Counted from the stretch's first letter, positions 41,284 to 51,370 are shown. The stretch: 64,000 nucleotides of DNA from an uncultured Kordia sp. (GCF_947489565.1 NZ_CANLEA010000001.1:434001-498000), one strand, 5' to 3'. Made by a program: numbers and translations. The notes: generated from the sequence alone by a model not told the origin.

Positions 41284-42665
41284 TTGTATAATTTCATGGC
41301 AGTTTGTGCTAAAAGAGATTTTGTTTTTAATTTCATAGAAGTCAATAAACTTCGATTTTTCCCTTTGAGCAATTCTTTATTATAGTTGACTTCATTCACA
41401 ATTCTACGAACGGCAAAATCGTAAAATTTTCGTGAATAGGTACGTTTAAAATCTATTTGTCTGTCGGTAGAAGTATCCCATTCTGGTTGTACAGTAATTT
41501 TGTCTTCAACCTCATTGTACAACGAAGTTCCTTTGATCGGATAGGCAACAGTAATGGTAAAATGTGTTGGATTTGCAGCTTTTAAGTAATCAATCGTTTC
41601 ATTAATATCTTGTTCATCTTCGCCAGGATAACCAACCATAATAAAAGTTCCTGTTTCCATACCAAGCGCGTTGGTTTTTTGAATGGCTTCTTTTACGACA
41701 TCAACATCTACACGACGATCCATGGCATCTATGATTTTTTGCGAACCACTTTCAGCGCCAATCCAAATGCGGAAACAACCTGCTTCTTTTAGTAATTGTA
41801 AAATATGATCGTTCAAACGTTCTGCACGTGTAATACATTCAAACGGAATGATTGCATCTTGCTTGATGACTTCTTCATGAAATAATTCAATCCATTTATG
41901 ACTTACACTAAAAACATCATCTACAAACCAAATTCCATCTGGATTGTAGGTTTCTTTCAACATTTTCAATTCAGCAGCTACCATATCTGGCGGTCGTCTG
42001 CGATAACTTTGTCCATACACTGCGGTACTACACCATTTACAAGTATAAGGACAACCACGTTGCGTACTCACGGTCATAGAACTTTGACCATGATGCGTTT
42101 TCCAAGCACTCAAATACTTTTCAACAGGAATTGCAGCTCGGTTTGGTAATGGTAATTCCTTTAGACTTTTCATACGCATACGCGCAGGAGTTTTTACAAC
42201 TTCGTTATTTTCTAAATAAGCAATTCCATGAATTTCACTGAAATCTGCATCTGAAATCAGTGCTTGATACAATTCTAAAGTAGTTTGTTCACCTTCACCA
42301 ATAATTAAAAAATCGGCTCCAGTATTGAGGTAATTTTCGCAATTATAGGTAATATCTGGTCCGCCTAAAATAATTTTTGGAAAACCATAAATTTCATCTG
42401 TTTTAAGAATTTTTACCAACGAAATCACATTAATCTTCGTCATTAAGTTGGTGTAAATCGCAATCACTTTTGGTTGTTTCTCTTCAATAAATCGTAATTG
42501 CGCATCTTTAGAATAAAACGTAGAATCATACACATGATTTTCTACTTTGTGTTCATTCAAATACGAAGAAATGTACAGTAATCCCAACGGAGCATACGGA
42601 CGCATGATGCTTTGCTCTTTCTCATCTTCAAAAAGATAGTATGTATGTGTGAGAATGATGCTCAT
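41280..42665 (-). CDS. B12-binding-type radical SAM protein
   Basis: 461 residues. N-terminal cobalamin-type domain (PYAPLGLLYISSYL at about 23-36, KIILGGPDITYNCE, FLIIGEGEQTTLELYQAL), then cluster motif C205-x3-C209-x2-C212 (QRGCPYTCKWCSTAVYG). The core continues with WFVDDVFSVSHKW, RIWIGAESGSQKIIDAMDRR and GTFIMVGYPGEDEQDI. It is close in plan to the enzyme at 43570-45033. Class members methylate sp3 carbons or remodel lipids. It sits between two methyltransferase genes in one operon. Confidence 0.88.
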   Translation of the reverse strand: MSIILTHTYYLFEDEKEQSIMRPYAPLGLLYISSYLNEHKVENHVYDSTFYSKDAQLRFIEEKQPKVIAIYTNLMTKINVISLVKILKTDEIYGFPKIILGGPDITYNCENYLNTGADFLIIGEGEQTTLELYQALISDADFSEIHGIAYLENNEVVKTPARMRMKSLKELPLPNRAAIPVEKYLSAWKTHHGQSSMTVSTQRGCPYTCKWCSTAVYGQSYRRRPPDMVAAELKMLKETYNPDGIWFVDDVFSVSHKWIELFHEEVIKQDAIIPFECITRAERLNDHILQLLKEAGCFRIWIGAESGSQKIIDAMDRRVDVDVVKEAIQKTNALGMETGTFIMVGYPGEDEQDINETIDYLKAANPTHFTITVAYPIKGTSLYNEVEDKITVQPEWDTSTDRQIDFKRTYSRKFYDFAVRRIVNEVNYNKELLKGKNRSLLTSMKLKTKSLLAQTAMKLYK

Positions 42666-42791
42666 TGTTTGGTTGTTGCTAGTTGTTGTTTATCTAATCG
42701 TATAAATACAATACTGTAAATATAAAGATGTTTTACTGACTTCTAAAATTTGAATTATAGTATATGCTTATTTAGAAAGCATACTAAGAAA

Positions 42792-43577
42792 CTACCCTTT
42801 CTTTTCAAGAGTAATCAAAAAATGATCAGCATATTTTGCTAAGGAAGCTCCTGTCAACACCGCGTCTAATCCTTTAAAAATATTCAACATAGGAAATTTA
42901 GCTACAAACGATTGTTCTAAATACGATGGCGGAATGGTGACTCCAATAGGTTTTACTTTTTGTGTGTTGTAAAATTTGTTCGCTGCTGCAGAAATGTCTT
43001 GCGGATTGTAATACCATGTGTTTACGCCAATACCATCTACATTCGCAACAATACTTTCTGTAGTATTTCTTCGAGTTGCTTTGGTTTTATCTCCTTTCAA
43101 GGTAAAATATAAACGTTCCCACAAACAGTTTTTAGGCATTAATACAATCGCCATTTTTCCCTTAGGCAATAATAAATTGGCAGAAGTCTTGAAAAATGTT
43201 TCTAATTGTTCAGGCGACAAACAGTTAATTCCACCAAAATCAGAAAAAATAAAATCGAACTTTTTACCAAAAGTATCTTTTGTAATGGTATTAATATCTT
43301 GTACTTGGAATTGTAGATTCTTTGGATGTGGTTTTGCTTTGGCAACTTCAATCATACCAGAAGAAATATCTGTCGCAATGACCTCATGATTTAGTTTTGC
43401 AAACTCGATGGCGTCTGCGCCAGTTCCACAATTCAATTCTAAAATGGATAGTTTTTTATCCTGTTGAATGATGGATTTGATATGTTTGAAGACTAATTTT
43501 CGTTGTGCTTTCCCTATGTTGGAATAGGTGAAGATATCGTCGTATTGTGGTGCAGCTACATCAAAATCACTATGCAT
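42792..43577 (-). CDS. Class I SAM-dependent methyltransferase
   Basis: 261 residues from the ATG at 43577 (MHSDFDVAAPQYDDIF), preferred because the frame above it adds residues with no family match. Motif I is LSILELNCGTGADAIEFAKL, then VIATDISSGMIEVAKAK and FDFIFSDFGGINCL. The AAPQYDDIFTYSNIGK start is typical of UbiE/BioC-like enzymes. Its start overlaps the upstream radical SAM gene by eight bases. It is a second methyltransferase paired with a second radical SAM enzyme in the same operon. Confidence 0.85.
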   Translation of the reverse strand: MHSDFDVAAPQYDDIFTYSNIGKAQRKLVFKHIKSIIQQDKKLSILELNCGTGADAIEFAKLNHEVIATDISSGMIEVAKAKPHPKNLQFQVQDINTITKDTFGKKFDFIFSDFGGINCLSPEQLETFFKTSANLLLPKGKMAIVLMPKNCLWERLYFTLKGDKTKATRRNTTESIVANVDGIGVNTWYYNPQDISAAANKFYNTQKVKPIGVTIPPSYLEQSFVAKFPMLNIFKGLDAVLTGASLAKYADHFLITLEKKG

Positions 43578-45033
43578 TGGTATTCTCCATGTTTTTGAGT
43601 TGAATTTTGTCAATAAAGGCAGCAGGAACATAATAACCTAGTAAAATCATTGATCGCAATTCAGGTTTAGAAATTGAAAACGGATTTTTAAAGAATTTTT
43701 TAAAGTTGAGCATTGCTTGACTTTTACGGAATTCCTTATGAACGTAGCGTTGTAATTTTCTGTAAAATTGTGTGTTGTACGTTCCTTTAAACATCATAGC
43801 TAAGTCGTCAGAATCGGTCCAGTTTGCTTTTAACTTAAGGTCATCTTTGACTTTATCGTAAAATTTAGTTCCAGGAAGTGGATACGAAACCGAAACACCA
43901 ATATTGTCAGGAACCAACTCTTTAATCATGTCAATTGTTTTCTGAATGTCTTCTTTGGTTTCTTCCAAATAGCCAAACTGAATGAAAAAGGCAACACGTA
44001 CATTTTTCTCTTTAAGCAAACGTGTGGCTTCATAAATTTGTTCTACTTTGGTTTCCTTATCCATGGCATCCAAAATAGCTTGCGAACCACTTTCGGCGCC
44101 AACCCAAACTTCTTCCAATCCACTTTCGGCCAATGCTTCAATAGTGTCTTCTTTCAAAAGTAAATCGACACGACTTTGTATGTAATACGAAATTGAAAGT
44201 GTTTCTTTTTTAAGTTCCTTATTAAAATTTTGAACCCAATTTGGTTTCAATCCAAAAATATCATCACACATCCAAAAACGTGTAACTCCATATTTTTCTT
44301 TTAAATATTTGATATGTTTGGTAATGTATTCTGGCGAATGCGAGTTGTAACGATTTCCATAAATAGGTTTTGCACACCAATTGCATTTAAACGGACAACC
44401 GCGTGTTGTTGCCATATTGAGTGTGAATTCATTTCCGCCAGCTTCCCAAATTTTACGATACGGTTCTATGTCAATTAAATCCCAAGCAGGCATTGGCAAT
44501 TCGTCTAAATTACGCAATACTGGATGTTTTGGATTTTTGATAATTTCGTCGTCTTTTTTGAAAACCAATCCTTTGATTTGCGAAGTATCTTCTGCATTCG
44601 TTAGTGCATCTACCAATTCTTTTAATGAAATTTCGCCTTCACCTTGAATCACAAAATCAGCACCAGCCTCCAAATATTTTTCATAATGATCGGTAGAATC
44701 AGAACTGCAAACCACAATCTTACAATGTAAGTTTTTGGCAATTTTAATCATTTCAAAAGCGGCTTCACGCATCGTGGTTAAGCACATTTTTGTCAAATAA
44801 TTAAATCCGTCATCATACAATACAAACACTTTTGGTGTATGCGTTTCCAAATACGGTTTTATGGTTTTTGGATCATCCAATAAATTGGCATCATACACAC
44901 CAACGCCATACCCATTTTCACGCAAATACGAAGCAGCATATAAAGTTCCTAATGGCGGATAAGGCGTTTGATTTTTCCATTGTTTCGAATCAAACTTATA
45001 GTAATAGGAATGTGAAAAAACAACATCAAGCAT
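43570..45033 (-). CDS. B12-binding-type radical SAM protein
   Basis: 487 residues. Cobalamin-type domain in the first 140 residues (PYPPLGTLYAASYLRENGYG, FVIQGEGEISLKELV). Cluster motif C213-x3-C217-x2-C220 (TRGCPFKCNWCAKPIYG), then FWMCDDIFGLKPNW and EVWVGAESGSQAILDAMDKE. The PPLGTLYAASYLR segment groups it with BchE/oxygen-independent cyclase-like radical SAM enzymes, but that does not fix the reaction. It overlaps the nucleotidyltransferase gene upstream by eight bases and a methyltransferase downstream by eight. Confidence 0.88.
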   Translation of the reverse strand: MLDVVFSHSYYYKFDSKQWKNQTPYPPLGTLYAASYLRENGYGVGVYDANLLDDPKTIKPYLETHTPKVFVLYDDGFNYLTKMCLTTMREAAFEMIKIAKNLHCKIVVCSSDSTDHYEKYLEAGADFVIQGEGEISLKELVDALTNAEDTSQIKGLVFKKDDEIIKNPKHPVLRNLDELPMPAWDLIDIEPYRKIWEAGGNEFTLNMATTRGCPFKCNWCAKPIYGNRYNSHSPEYITKHIKYLKEKYGVTRFWMCDDIFGLKPNWVQNFNKELKKETLSISYYIQSRVDLLLKEDTIEALAESGLEEVWVGAESGSQAILDAMDKETKVEQIYEATRLLKEKNVRVAFFIQFGYLEETKEDIQKTIDMIKELVPDNIGVSVSYPLPGTKFYDKVKDDLKLKANWTDSDDLAMMFKGTYNTQFYRKLQRYVHKEFRKSQAMLNFKKFFKNPFSISKPELRSMILLGYYVPAAFIDKIQLKNMENTNA

Positions 45034-45940
45034 GTTTTTCGGGATATTTCGGGTATTGTAAATTGTATTGTTCTATAACTTGGTTGTAGCGTTCCTTTAA
45101 ACGCTTGGTAACCTTGTTTTGATAGTTTTGCGGATGATGTTTTGAAACATGCCTCGTAGATTTCATAGCAATATTAAAATCTTCTTTTGCTAAGTGTTTA
45201 AACTTTCGCATCCACTTTTTGATCGTTAACTTTTGTAAATATTGATCTAATTTTAATCCGAATGCACTATTGAATCCTTTTTGAATGAGTTTAGAAAACC
45301 AGCTTTTTTCTGTTTCTCTAATCGTACTCAATTTTACCACAGGTTTATTCGGAAAATAAGGTTTTGCCCATTGATTTGCCGTTAAAAAGTCTTTAAAAGT
45401 ATCTTTTCCGTACAAAGGAATGAGTGTGGCAATTTCGGTTGCCGTAAATAAATTTTGCTCGGCAATTTCTAATTGATCAGTACTGATAAAATAGTTGACA
45501 CAAAAGTATTTTTTGGAATTCAGTAAGAATATTTTTTTGTATAAAACTAATAAGGTTCTAGCAATCCACAAACGATTGGGTTTGGTGATGATAAAAAAAT
45601 CAAAATCACCATCGTCATCATAATATCCTTTAGACAATGCACCAGATAAACATACGCCTTTTACATATGGGAATTTGGCTATTTTTCGAGAAACTTTGAT
45701 TGCTTTGGGCATAATGTTTCGCGCCATTTCATTGCCTTTCAATCGGCGTTCTACACGATCAGGATTGTTTACATCAATATAAAAACCATCAAAATTAAAA
45801 ATGATGCCTTTTTTCAATAGCAAATCAATTTCGCTATCAATCTCTTTTTGATCCGTGTTATCCGAAAATTGATAGATTTCAGTCCTCGTTAACGGATACT
45901 TAAAAAGGGAAAAATATAATATGGTTTTTAAGGCGCTCAC
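45026..45940 (-). CDS. Nucleotidyltransferase-fold protein
   Basis: 304 residues. The N-terminal 90 residues resemble a winged-helix region (FKYPLTRTEIYQFS, LLLKKGIIFNFDGFY). Next is a polymerase-beta-type nucleotidyltransferase core: GVCLSGALSKGYYDDDGDFD (96-115), i.e. GS-like motif plus D-x-D metal ligands, then FFIITKPNRLWIARTLL. The rest is helical and basic. It could transfer a nucleotide to a small molecule or protein. First gene of the tight operon with radical SAM and methyltransferase genes; its place there is not explained by known pathways. Confidence 0.72.
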   Translation of the reverse strand: MSALKTILYFSLFKYPLTRTEIYQFSDNTDQKEIDSEIDLLLKKGIIFNFDGFYIDVNNPDRVERRLKGNEMARNIMPKAIKVSRKIAKFPYVKGVCLSGALSKGYYDDDGDFDFFIITKPNRLWIARTLLVLYKKIFLLNSKKYFCVNYFISTDQLEIAEQNLFTATEIATLIPLYGKDTFKDFLTANQWAKPYFPNKPVVKLSTIRETEKSWFSKLIQKGFNSAFGLKLDQYLQKLTIKKWMRKFKHLAKEDFNIAMKSTRHVSKHHPQNYQNKVTKRLKERYNQVIEQYNLQYPKYPEKHA

Positions 45941-46063
45941 TATTTTTTGTTTTCAAACCAAATGTAGTTAAAATTATGCTTCTTACTGTGTGTGTAAACA
46001 ATAAAACTTTTATTGGTTATTATTTATTGTATTTCTTAATAAGTGTTAATTTTTAATTAATTG

Positions 46064-46095
46064 TTGACGTAATTTTACAAGGTTTGTTACTTTTA
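46064..46095 (+). promoter_or_regulatory. Possible promoter of the DUF5916 gene
   Basis: TTGA (46064-46067), 20 bases, then TACTTTTA (46088-46095) fits the Bacteroidota pattern with one mismatch in each box. The leader to the ATG at 46124 would be about 20-25 bases and contains an ATCAATCAATCAAA run. Confidence 0.4.
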
Positions 46096-46123
46096 TAACA
46101 ATCAATCAATCAAAAAGCGACTT

Positions 46124-48751
46124 ATGAAATCTTTCCTATGGTTATGTATAGGGTTTTTGTGCGTTCCCTTCTTGGGATTTACACAAGAAACATCAAAAAT
46201 TATTCCCAAAAGAATTTATACTACAAGTAATATTAAAGGAGAAGCTCCTAAAATAGATGGTTTGCTCAATGATGCCAGTTGGGATAGTGTAGCATGGGCA
46301 AGTGATTTTATAGAGAATCGCCCAGACGAAAATACGCCACCAACTGAGCAAACGAAATTTAAAATTATGTACGATGCTAAGTTTTTGTACGTAGCGGTTC
46401 GTGCTTATGATAAAAATCCAGATCAAATTGTACGACGTTTATCGCGTCGAGATGGTTTTGATGGTGATTGGGTAGAGATTAATATTGATAGTTATCACGA
46501 TTTGCGAACTGGTTTTTCATTTACCGTGACTGCAGCAGGTGTAAAAGGAGACGAGTTTATCTCTAATAATGGTAATAATTGGGATGGAAGTTGGAATCCG
46601 ATTTGGTACACAAAAACAAATGTTGATGAAGAAGGCTGGACTGCCGAAATGAAAATTCCGTTTAGCCAATTGCGCTTTGGAAAAAGTGAAGAACAAATAT
46701 GGGGATTGCAAGTGCAACGTCGTTTTTTTAGAAAAGAAGAACGTTCAACCTGGCAACGAATTCCGCTAGATGCACCAGGTTGGGTAAGTGAATTTGGAGA
46801 ATTACACGGTTTAAAAAATATAAAGCCACAGCGACAATTAGAAATTCAACCGTATGTGGTTACACAATATGATACGTATCCTGAAGAAGCTGGAAATCCG
46901 TTTCGTGATGGAGATGATTTAAAACTGAATGGAGGAATTGATGGGAAAATTGGTGTTACCAATGATTTGACTTTAGATTTTACCATTAATCCTGATTTTG
47001 GACAAGTTGAAGCCGATCCTGCAGCTATTGCGTTGGATGGTTTTCAGATTTTCTTCCGAGAGCAACGACCATTTTTTGTAGAGAATAAAAATATTTTTGA
47101 TTATCGATTTGCCAACGGACAAGACAATGTGTTTTATTCACGTCGTATTGGACGAAATCCACAAAGTTTTCCAAGTACAAGTGCTGGAGAATTTGTAGAT
47201 CAACCACAAAACTCTACCATTTTGGGAGCTGCAAAATTTAGTGGAAAAACTAAAAATGGTTGGTCCATTGGTGTGTTGGAAAGTGTTACAGGAAAGGAGT
47301 TTGCAGAAATTGATAATAACGGAACACGCCGTAAAGAATTGGTAGAACCGTTAACGAATTATTTTGTGGGACGATTGCAAAAAGATTTCAACGAACGAAA
47401 TACGTTTATTGGCGGAATTTTTACCGCAACCAATCGTCGATTAGAAGATAATCTTAACTTTTTACATCGTGCAGCATACACTGGAGGATTAGATTTTACA
47501 CATAATTGGAAAGATAGAACGTATTACGCACAAGGAAATGTGGTGTTGAGCCATGTAGAAGGAAGCAAAGAAGCCATTGCCGCTACGCAAAACTCATTGA
47601 CACATTTATTTCAGCGTGTAGATGCAGGACATGTAAATGTTGATCCGAACAGAACTTCATTAACAGGAACAGGAGGAAAGTTAGAATTTGGAAAAGCAGG
47701 AAGTGGAACTTGGCGTTATGATGCTGGAGTTATTTGGCGTTCGCCAGAATTGGAATTGAATGATATCGGATTTTTACGTCAGGCAGATGAAGTACGTCAA
47801 TATGCAAACATACGTTACCAAACCACAAAATCTGTAGGGAACTTTCGAAGAATTTCGGCACGATTTTCACAATTTACAACCTATGATTTTGAAGGAAACT
47901 TCAATAGAATCCAATACGAAGTGAACGGAAATTTACGCTTTTTAAACAACTGGTTTATCGATTTTGGAGGTGCGCACAAACCGCGAATTTTCATCAATAC
48001 GTTTTTACGTGGTGGTCCGCGTTGGCGATTTAATCAAGAAAACTTTGCATATGCATCCTTTGGAACTGATGAGCGTAAAAAACTGCGTACAAGTTGGGGA
48101 ATGATTTATTCGCAAGCAAAACAAAACAACTTTCAGTTTTTTGAAATTAATGGAGATGTCACATATCAACCAACCGATGCTATGCGTATTTCTATCAGTC
48201 CGCAATACAATTACAATCCAAACAAAACGCAATACGTAACACAGGCAAATAATAATGGAACTACACGTTATATTTTGGGTAATATTGACAATCAAACCTT
48301 GAGTGCAGCTATTCGTTTTAATTATACAATTAACCCGAACTTATCGATTCAGTATTACGGACAGCCTTTTGTGTCTATTGGTCGCTACAAAGATTTTAAA
48401 TATGTAACCAATTCTATTGCAGATAATTTGTATGATCGTTTTTATCAGTATCAGCCGAATGAAATTACCTTTGATACAGCTTCCGATTCGTATACAATTG
48501 ATGAAGATGCAGATGGCAATGTAGATTATTCTATCGGAAATCCTGATTTTGCTTTTGTGCAGTTTCGTTCAAATTTGGTATTGCGTTGGGAATACATTCC
48601 GGGATCAGAATTGTTCCTAGTTTGGTCGCAAGGAACGACAGGTTTTGGAAATACCAGAGATCATTTATTGCGTAGTTTAGACGATCAAATTTTAGGGCAA
48701 CAACCTGAAAATATTTTCTTGATGAAGTTTACATATCGATTTGTACTATAA
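46124..48751 (+). CDS. DUF5916 outer-membrane protein with CBM9-like N-terminus
   Basis: 875 residues with a signal peptide (MKSFLWLCIGFLCVPFLGF). Residues about 30-230 are a carbohydrate-binding-family-9-like domain (KIDGLLNDASWDSVAWASDF, FLYVAVRAYDKNPDQIVRR, DWVEINIDSYHDL). The remainder matches DUF5916: DFTINPDFGQVEADPAAIAL, FFREQRPFFVENKNIF, and alternating beta strands ending in FTYRFVL, a C-terminal aromatic/hydrophobic end typical of outer-membrane barrels. Its function is unknown; it is common in marine Bacteroidota and may handle a polysaccharide or peptide. Its 3' end overlaps the convergent response regulator gene by six bases. Confidence 0.88.
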   Translation: MKSFLWLCIGFLCVPFLGFTQETSKIIPKRIYTTSNIKGEAPKIDGLLNDASWDSVAWASDFIENRPDENTPPTEQTKFKIMYDAKFLYVAVRAYDKNPDQIVRRLSRRDGFDGDWVEINIDSYHDLRTGFSFTVTAAGVKGDEFISNNGNNWDGSWNPIWYTKTNVDEEGWTAEMKIPFSQLRFGKSEEQIWGLQVQRRFFRKEERSTWQRIPLDAPGWVSEFGELHGLKNIKPQRQLEIQPYVVTQYDTYPEEAGNPFRDGDDLKLNGGIDGKIGVTNDLTLDFTINPDFGQVEADPAAIALDGFQIFFREQRPFFVENKNIFDYRFANGQDNVFYSRRIGRNPQSFPSTSAGEFVDQPQNSTILGAAKFSGKTKNGWSIGVLESVTGKEFAEIDNNGTRRKELVEPLTNYFVGRLQKDFNERNTFIGGIFTATNRRLEDNLNFLHRAAYTGGLDFTHNWKDRTYYAQGNVVLSHVEGSKEAIAATQNSLTHLFQRVDAGHVNVDPNRTSLTGTGGKLEFGKAGSGTWRYDAGVIWRSPELELNDIGFLRQADEVRQYANIRYQTTKSVGNFRRISARFSQFTTYDFEGNFNRIQYEVNGNLRFLNNWFIDFGGAHKPRIFINTFLRGGPRWRFNQENFAYASFGTDERKKLRTSWGMIYSQAKQNNFQFFEINGDVTYQPTDAMRISISPQYNYNPNKTQYVTQANNNGTTRYILGNIDNQTLSAAIRFNYTINPNLSIQYYGQPFVSIGRYKDFKYVTNSIADNLYDRFYQYQPNEITFDTASDSYTIDEDADGNVDYSIGNPDFAFVQFRSNLVLRWEYIPGSELFLVWSQGTTGFGNTRDHLLRSLDDQILGQQPENIFLMKFTYRFVL

Positions 48752-49375
48752 TAAATTTTCTATGGCATATTTGGCCAAGCCGATATTGCTTTTAATGTTC
48801 AATTTTTTGTGAATATTTTTTCGGTGCGTTTCTATAGTGTGCGTGCTTAAGCTCAATTCTTTTGCTATTTCGATGGTAGTTCTATCTTTTGCAATAAGGA
48901 TTAAAATTTCTTTTTCTCTGCGAGTTAATGCTTTTTTGGGGACAATATTTTTATTAGAAAACCAATCTTTAATGTCTTTAGGAAGTGTATCGCTGATATA
49001 GTAATTGCCTTTTGCTAAGGTGTGAATGGCTTCAATAAGTTTGGCTTTTTCTACATTTTTAGTCACATATCCTTTGGCGCCAGCATCGAGCATTTCTATG
49101 ACATCTAAACTTTGATCGTACATGCTCAATGCTAGAATTTTTACGTTTGGATAGTTTTTAGAAAGCATTTTAGTGACAGAAACTCCATCCAGAACAGGCA
49201 TTCTAATATCTGTCAAGACCACATTTGGACGCAAACCATCTTCAATCAATTTGTACAATTGCAATCCATTATTGGCTTCTCCAATGATGGAAATGCCTAT
49301 TTCGTTTGCCAAAATAGAGCTAATACCGTCAATAAAGAGTTGATGATCGTCCGTTATAATGATTTTAATACTCAC
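48746..49375 (-). CDS. LuxR/NarL-type response regulator
   Basis: 209 residues. Receiver domain: IIITDDHQLFIDGI (acidic pair), VVLTDIRMPVLDGV (phospho-acceptor Asp near 57), LALSMYDQ and GYVTKNVEKAKL (conserved Lys). The C-terminal LuxR-type helix-turn-helix is LTRREKEILILIAKDRTTIE followed by IAKELSLSTHTIETHRKNIHKKL. It is a DNA-binding regulator switched by phosphorylation from the TPR kinase upstream, whose stop overlaps this start by four bases. The convergent DUF5916 gene overlaps its 3' end. Confidence 0.93.
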   Translation of the reverse strand: MSIKIIITDDHQLFIDGISSILANEIGISIIGEANNGLQLYKLIEDGLRPNVVLTDIRMPVLDGVSVTKMLSKNYPNVKILALSMYDQSLDVIEMLDAGAKGYVTKNVEKAKLIEAIHTLAKGNYYISDTLPKDIKDWFSNKNIVPKKALTRREKEILILIAKDRTTIEIAKELSLSTHTIETHRKNIHKKLNIKSNIGLAKYAIENLL

Positions 49376-51306
49376 ATCGGAATGTTTAAAATTACAGTGG
49401 TTCCAGTATCTAAAGATGAATCAATAAAGAGTTCGCCGTTTAACTTTTCGACTCTTTTTTCTATATTAATTAATCCTGTTCCTGTGGTGTTTTTGGAAAT
49501 ATCAAATCCTTTCCCATTATCTTCAACAATAACATTCAGCACATTGTTTTCTTCGGAAAATTGTACAATAACTTCGCTTGCACCTGAATGTTTGATGCTG
49601 TTGGTTAATAGCTCTTGAATGATTCTGAAAATTTGAATTTCCGCGGCATTTTCTAGACGCTTATTGACATCAATATTGATAACGTTGATTGTTAATTGTT
49701 CCGTGCCAGAAATTTGATGGGCAATTGCTTTTGTAGAAGCAATCAATCCTTTATCTACATGCGCTCCAAAGTTTTTATTCTTTGAAAACGCTCTAATTTC
49801 AGTATATGTATCGTTAATTAAAAGCTTTAACTTCTCGTGATAATCACCAAATGCGGTTGCAGTATTGTAGTTTTCAACATATAATTTTAGCGTTGCAATT
49901 TTGCTTCCTAGGTTGTCATGTAAATCCTCAGCAATTGTGGTGCGTTCTTCTTCTTGAGCAGCAAGAATTGCATCAATTCCTTCCAATTCTTTTGATTTTA
50001 AAACACGATCAAACTCTTGTTGTTTGATAATGCTGTTTTGTTCCATAATGATGCGCTTTCGTTTTGCGTTTTTCAGCAAGATATATGTCACAAAAAATAA
50101 AAGAATCAATACACCTAAAGCAATGAATAATAAATTTCTATTTTGCTTTCGTTTGTAATTTACCTTTAGGTTATCGGATTCTAATTGAAGAATCTTTTTT
50201 TCATTCTTTTCAGTTTCATACTTGCTTTCAATGTCTAGAATGGTCTTTTGATGTTCGGCACTCAATAAGCTATCATTTAAAACCCTCGATTTCTCAGAAA
50301 ACTCTAGCGCTTTATCAATATTATTCACACCTTCATACGCATCTTTTAAATACGAATATAAGGTTGCTAATTGCTTTCCTTTGACAGCGCTTGTTGCATT
50401 TTCCAATAAGGAAATGGCTTTGGAGTATTCTTTATTCTTTAAATATATATAGCCAAGATTACTTTCAGTAACCTCTATTCCAGATTTTAGATTCAATTTA
50501 TTTTTTAAAGAATATGCTTTTTCAAGATATGCTTTTGCTTTTTCGGAGTCACTATCTAAATACAGGTTTCCTAAATTATTATAAATCATAGACAACGATC
50601 GCTTATTGTCTAAGTTTTCCGCAAGTGTTTCTGCTTTATTATAATAACCAATTGCTTTGATGGTGTCGCCTTTCTTAAAATATTGTGTGGCTAAATTGGG
50701 AAGTGTAATAAGTTCAAACTGAACTAAATTATTGTTACTAAATATACGAAGTGCCTTTTCGCTGTACTCAATTGCAGTATCATAATTTTCTAATTCTGCA
50801 AAAGCACTCGCAATATTGCTATAACATTTTGCTGCATTCAATTCATCGTTCTGACTTTCAAAAAAAGCAGCACTTTCCGTAAGAATGGTAATAGTTTTTT
50901 TGTAATCTCCTTTTCTAAGATAGATGGCTCCTAAGCTAATATTTACAGTAGCTACACGCATGCTATCTTTTAAACTGCGGAGTGTTTTTATTGCTTTTTC
51001 AAAATAGATAGAAGCTGAGTCTAATTTTCCAGTAAAGAAATGCAAACGACCAATTTCGTTGGTAGTTTCTGCAGCAAGTGAATCGTTTGTAGTAAAAGTC
51101 AATGCTTGGTATGCATAGGTTTTTGCTTTCACCAAATCGACACGTTCGTACAATTTTGCTAATTGAAGCGTAATTTTGGCTTTATCATATGGATTGGACG
51201 CGCTTGTAAGTGCTGTGGAAAGGCTATCTATTTGAGAATTCTGTCCTAAAAGAAAGACAGGGAACAAGCATAAAAATAGCATGATACTTCTCATACGACG
51301 GATCAT
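49372..51306 (-). CDS. TPR-containing sensor histidine kinase
   Basis: 644 residues. Signal peptide (MIRRMRSIMLFLCLFPVFLL), then TPR repeats from about 30 to 345 (for example AKCYSNIASAFAELENYDTA, SMIYNNLGNLYLDSDSEKAK), a membrane segment at about 391-411 (NLLFIALGVLILLFFVTYIL), a coiled linker, and a HisKA_3 domain with phospho-acceptor His in TIAEDLHDNLGSKIATLK. The HATPase shows ELLTNSIKHSGASEV, VEDNGKGFD and GTGLINIEKRV. It senses periplasmic signals through the TPR array and phosphorylates the adjacent regulator. Confidence 0.92.
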   Translation of the reverse strand: MIRRMRSIMLFLCLFPVFLLGQNSQIDSLSTALTSASNPYDKAKITLQLAKLYERVDLVKAKTYAYQALTFTTNDSLAAETTNEIGRLHFFTGKLDSASIYFEKAIKTLRSLKDSMRVATVNISLGAIYLRKGDYKKTITILTESAAFFESQNDELNAAKCYSNIASAFAELENYDTAIEYSEKALRIFSNNNLVQFELITLPNLATQYFKKGDTIKAIGYYNKAETLAENLDNKRSLSMIYNNLGNLYLDSDSEKAKAYLEKAYSLKNKLNLKSGIEVTESNLGYIYLKNKEYSKAISLLENATSAVKGKQLATLYSYLKDAYEGVNNIDKALEFSEKSRVLNDSLLSAEHQKTILDIESKYETEKNEKKILQLESDNLKVNYKRKQNRNLLFIALGVLILLFFVTYILLKNAKRKRIIMEQNSIIKQQEFDRVLKSKELEGIDAILAAQEEERTTIAEDLHDNLGSKIATLKLYVENYNTATAFGDYHEKLKLLINDTYTEIRAFSKNKNFGAHVDKGLIASTKAIAHQISGTEQLTINVINIDVNKRLENAAEIQIFRIIQELLTNSIKHSGASEVIVQFSEENNVLNVIVEDNGKGFDISKNTTGTGLINIEKRVEKLNGELFIDSSLDTGTTVILNIPM

Positions 51307-51370
51307 AATAGTTATTTAAATATACTGAATTATTTTATGGAAAGTTGTATTCCCTATCTCTTTAAGTAGT

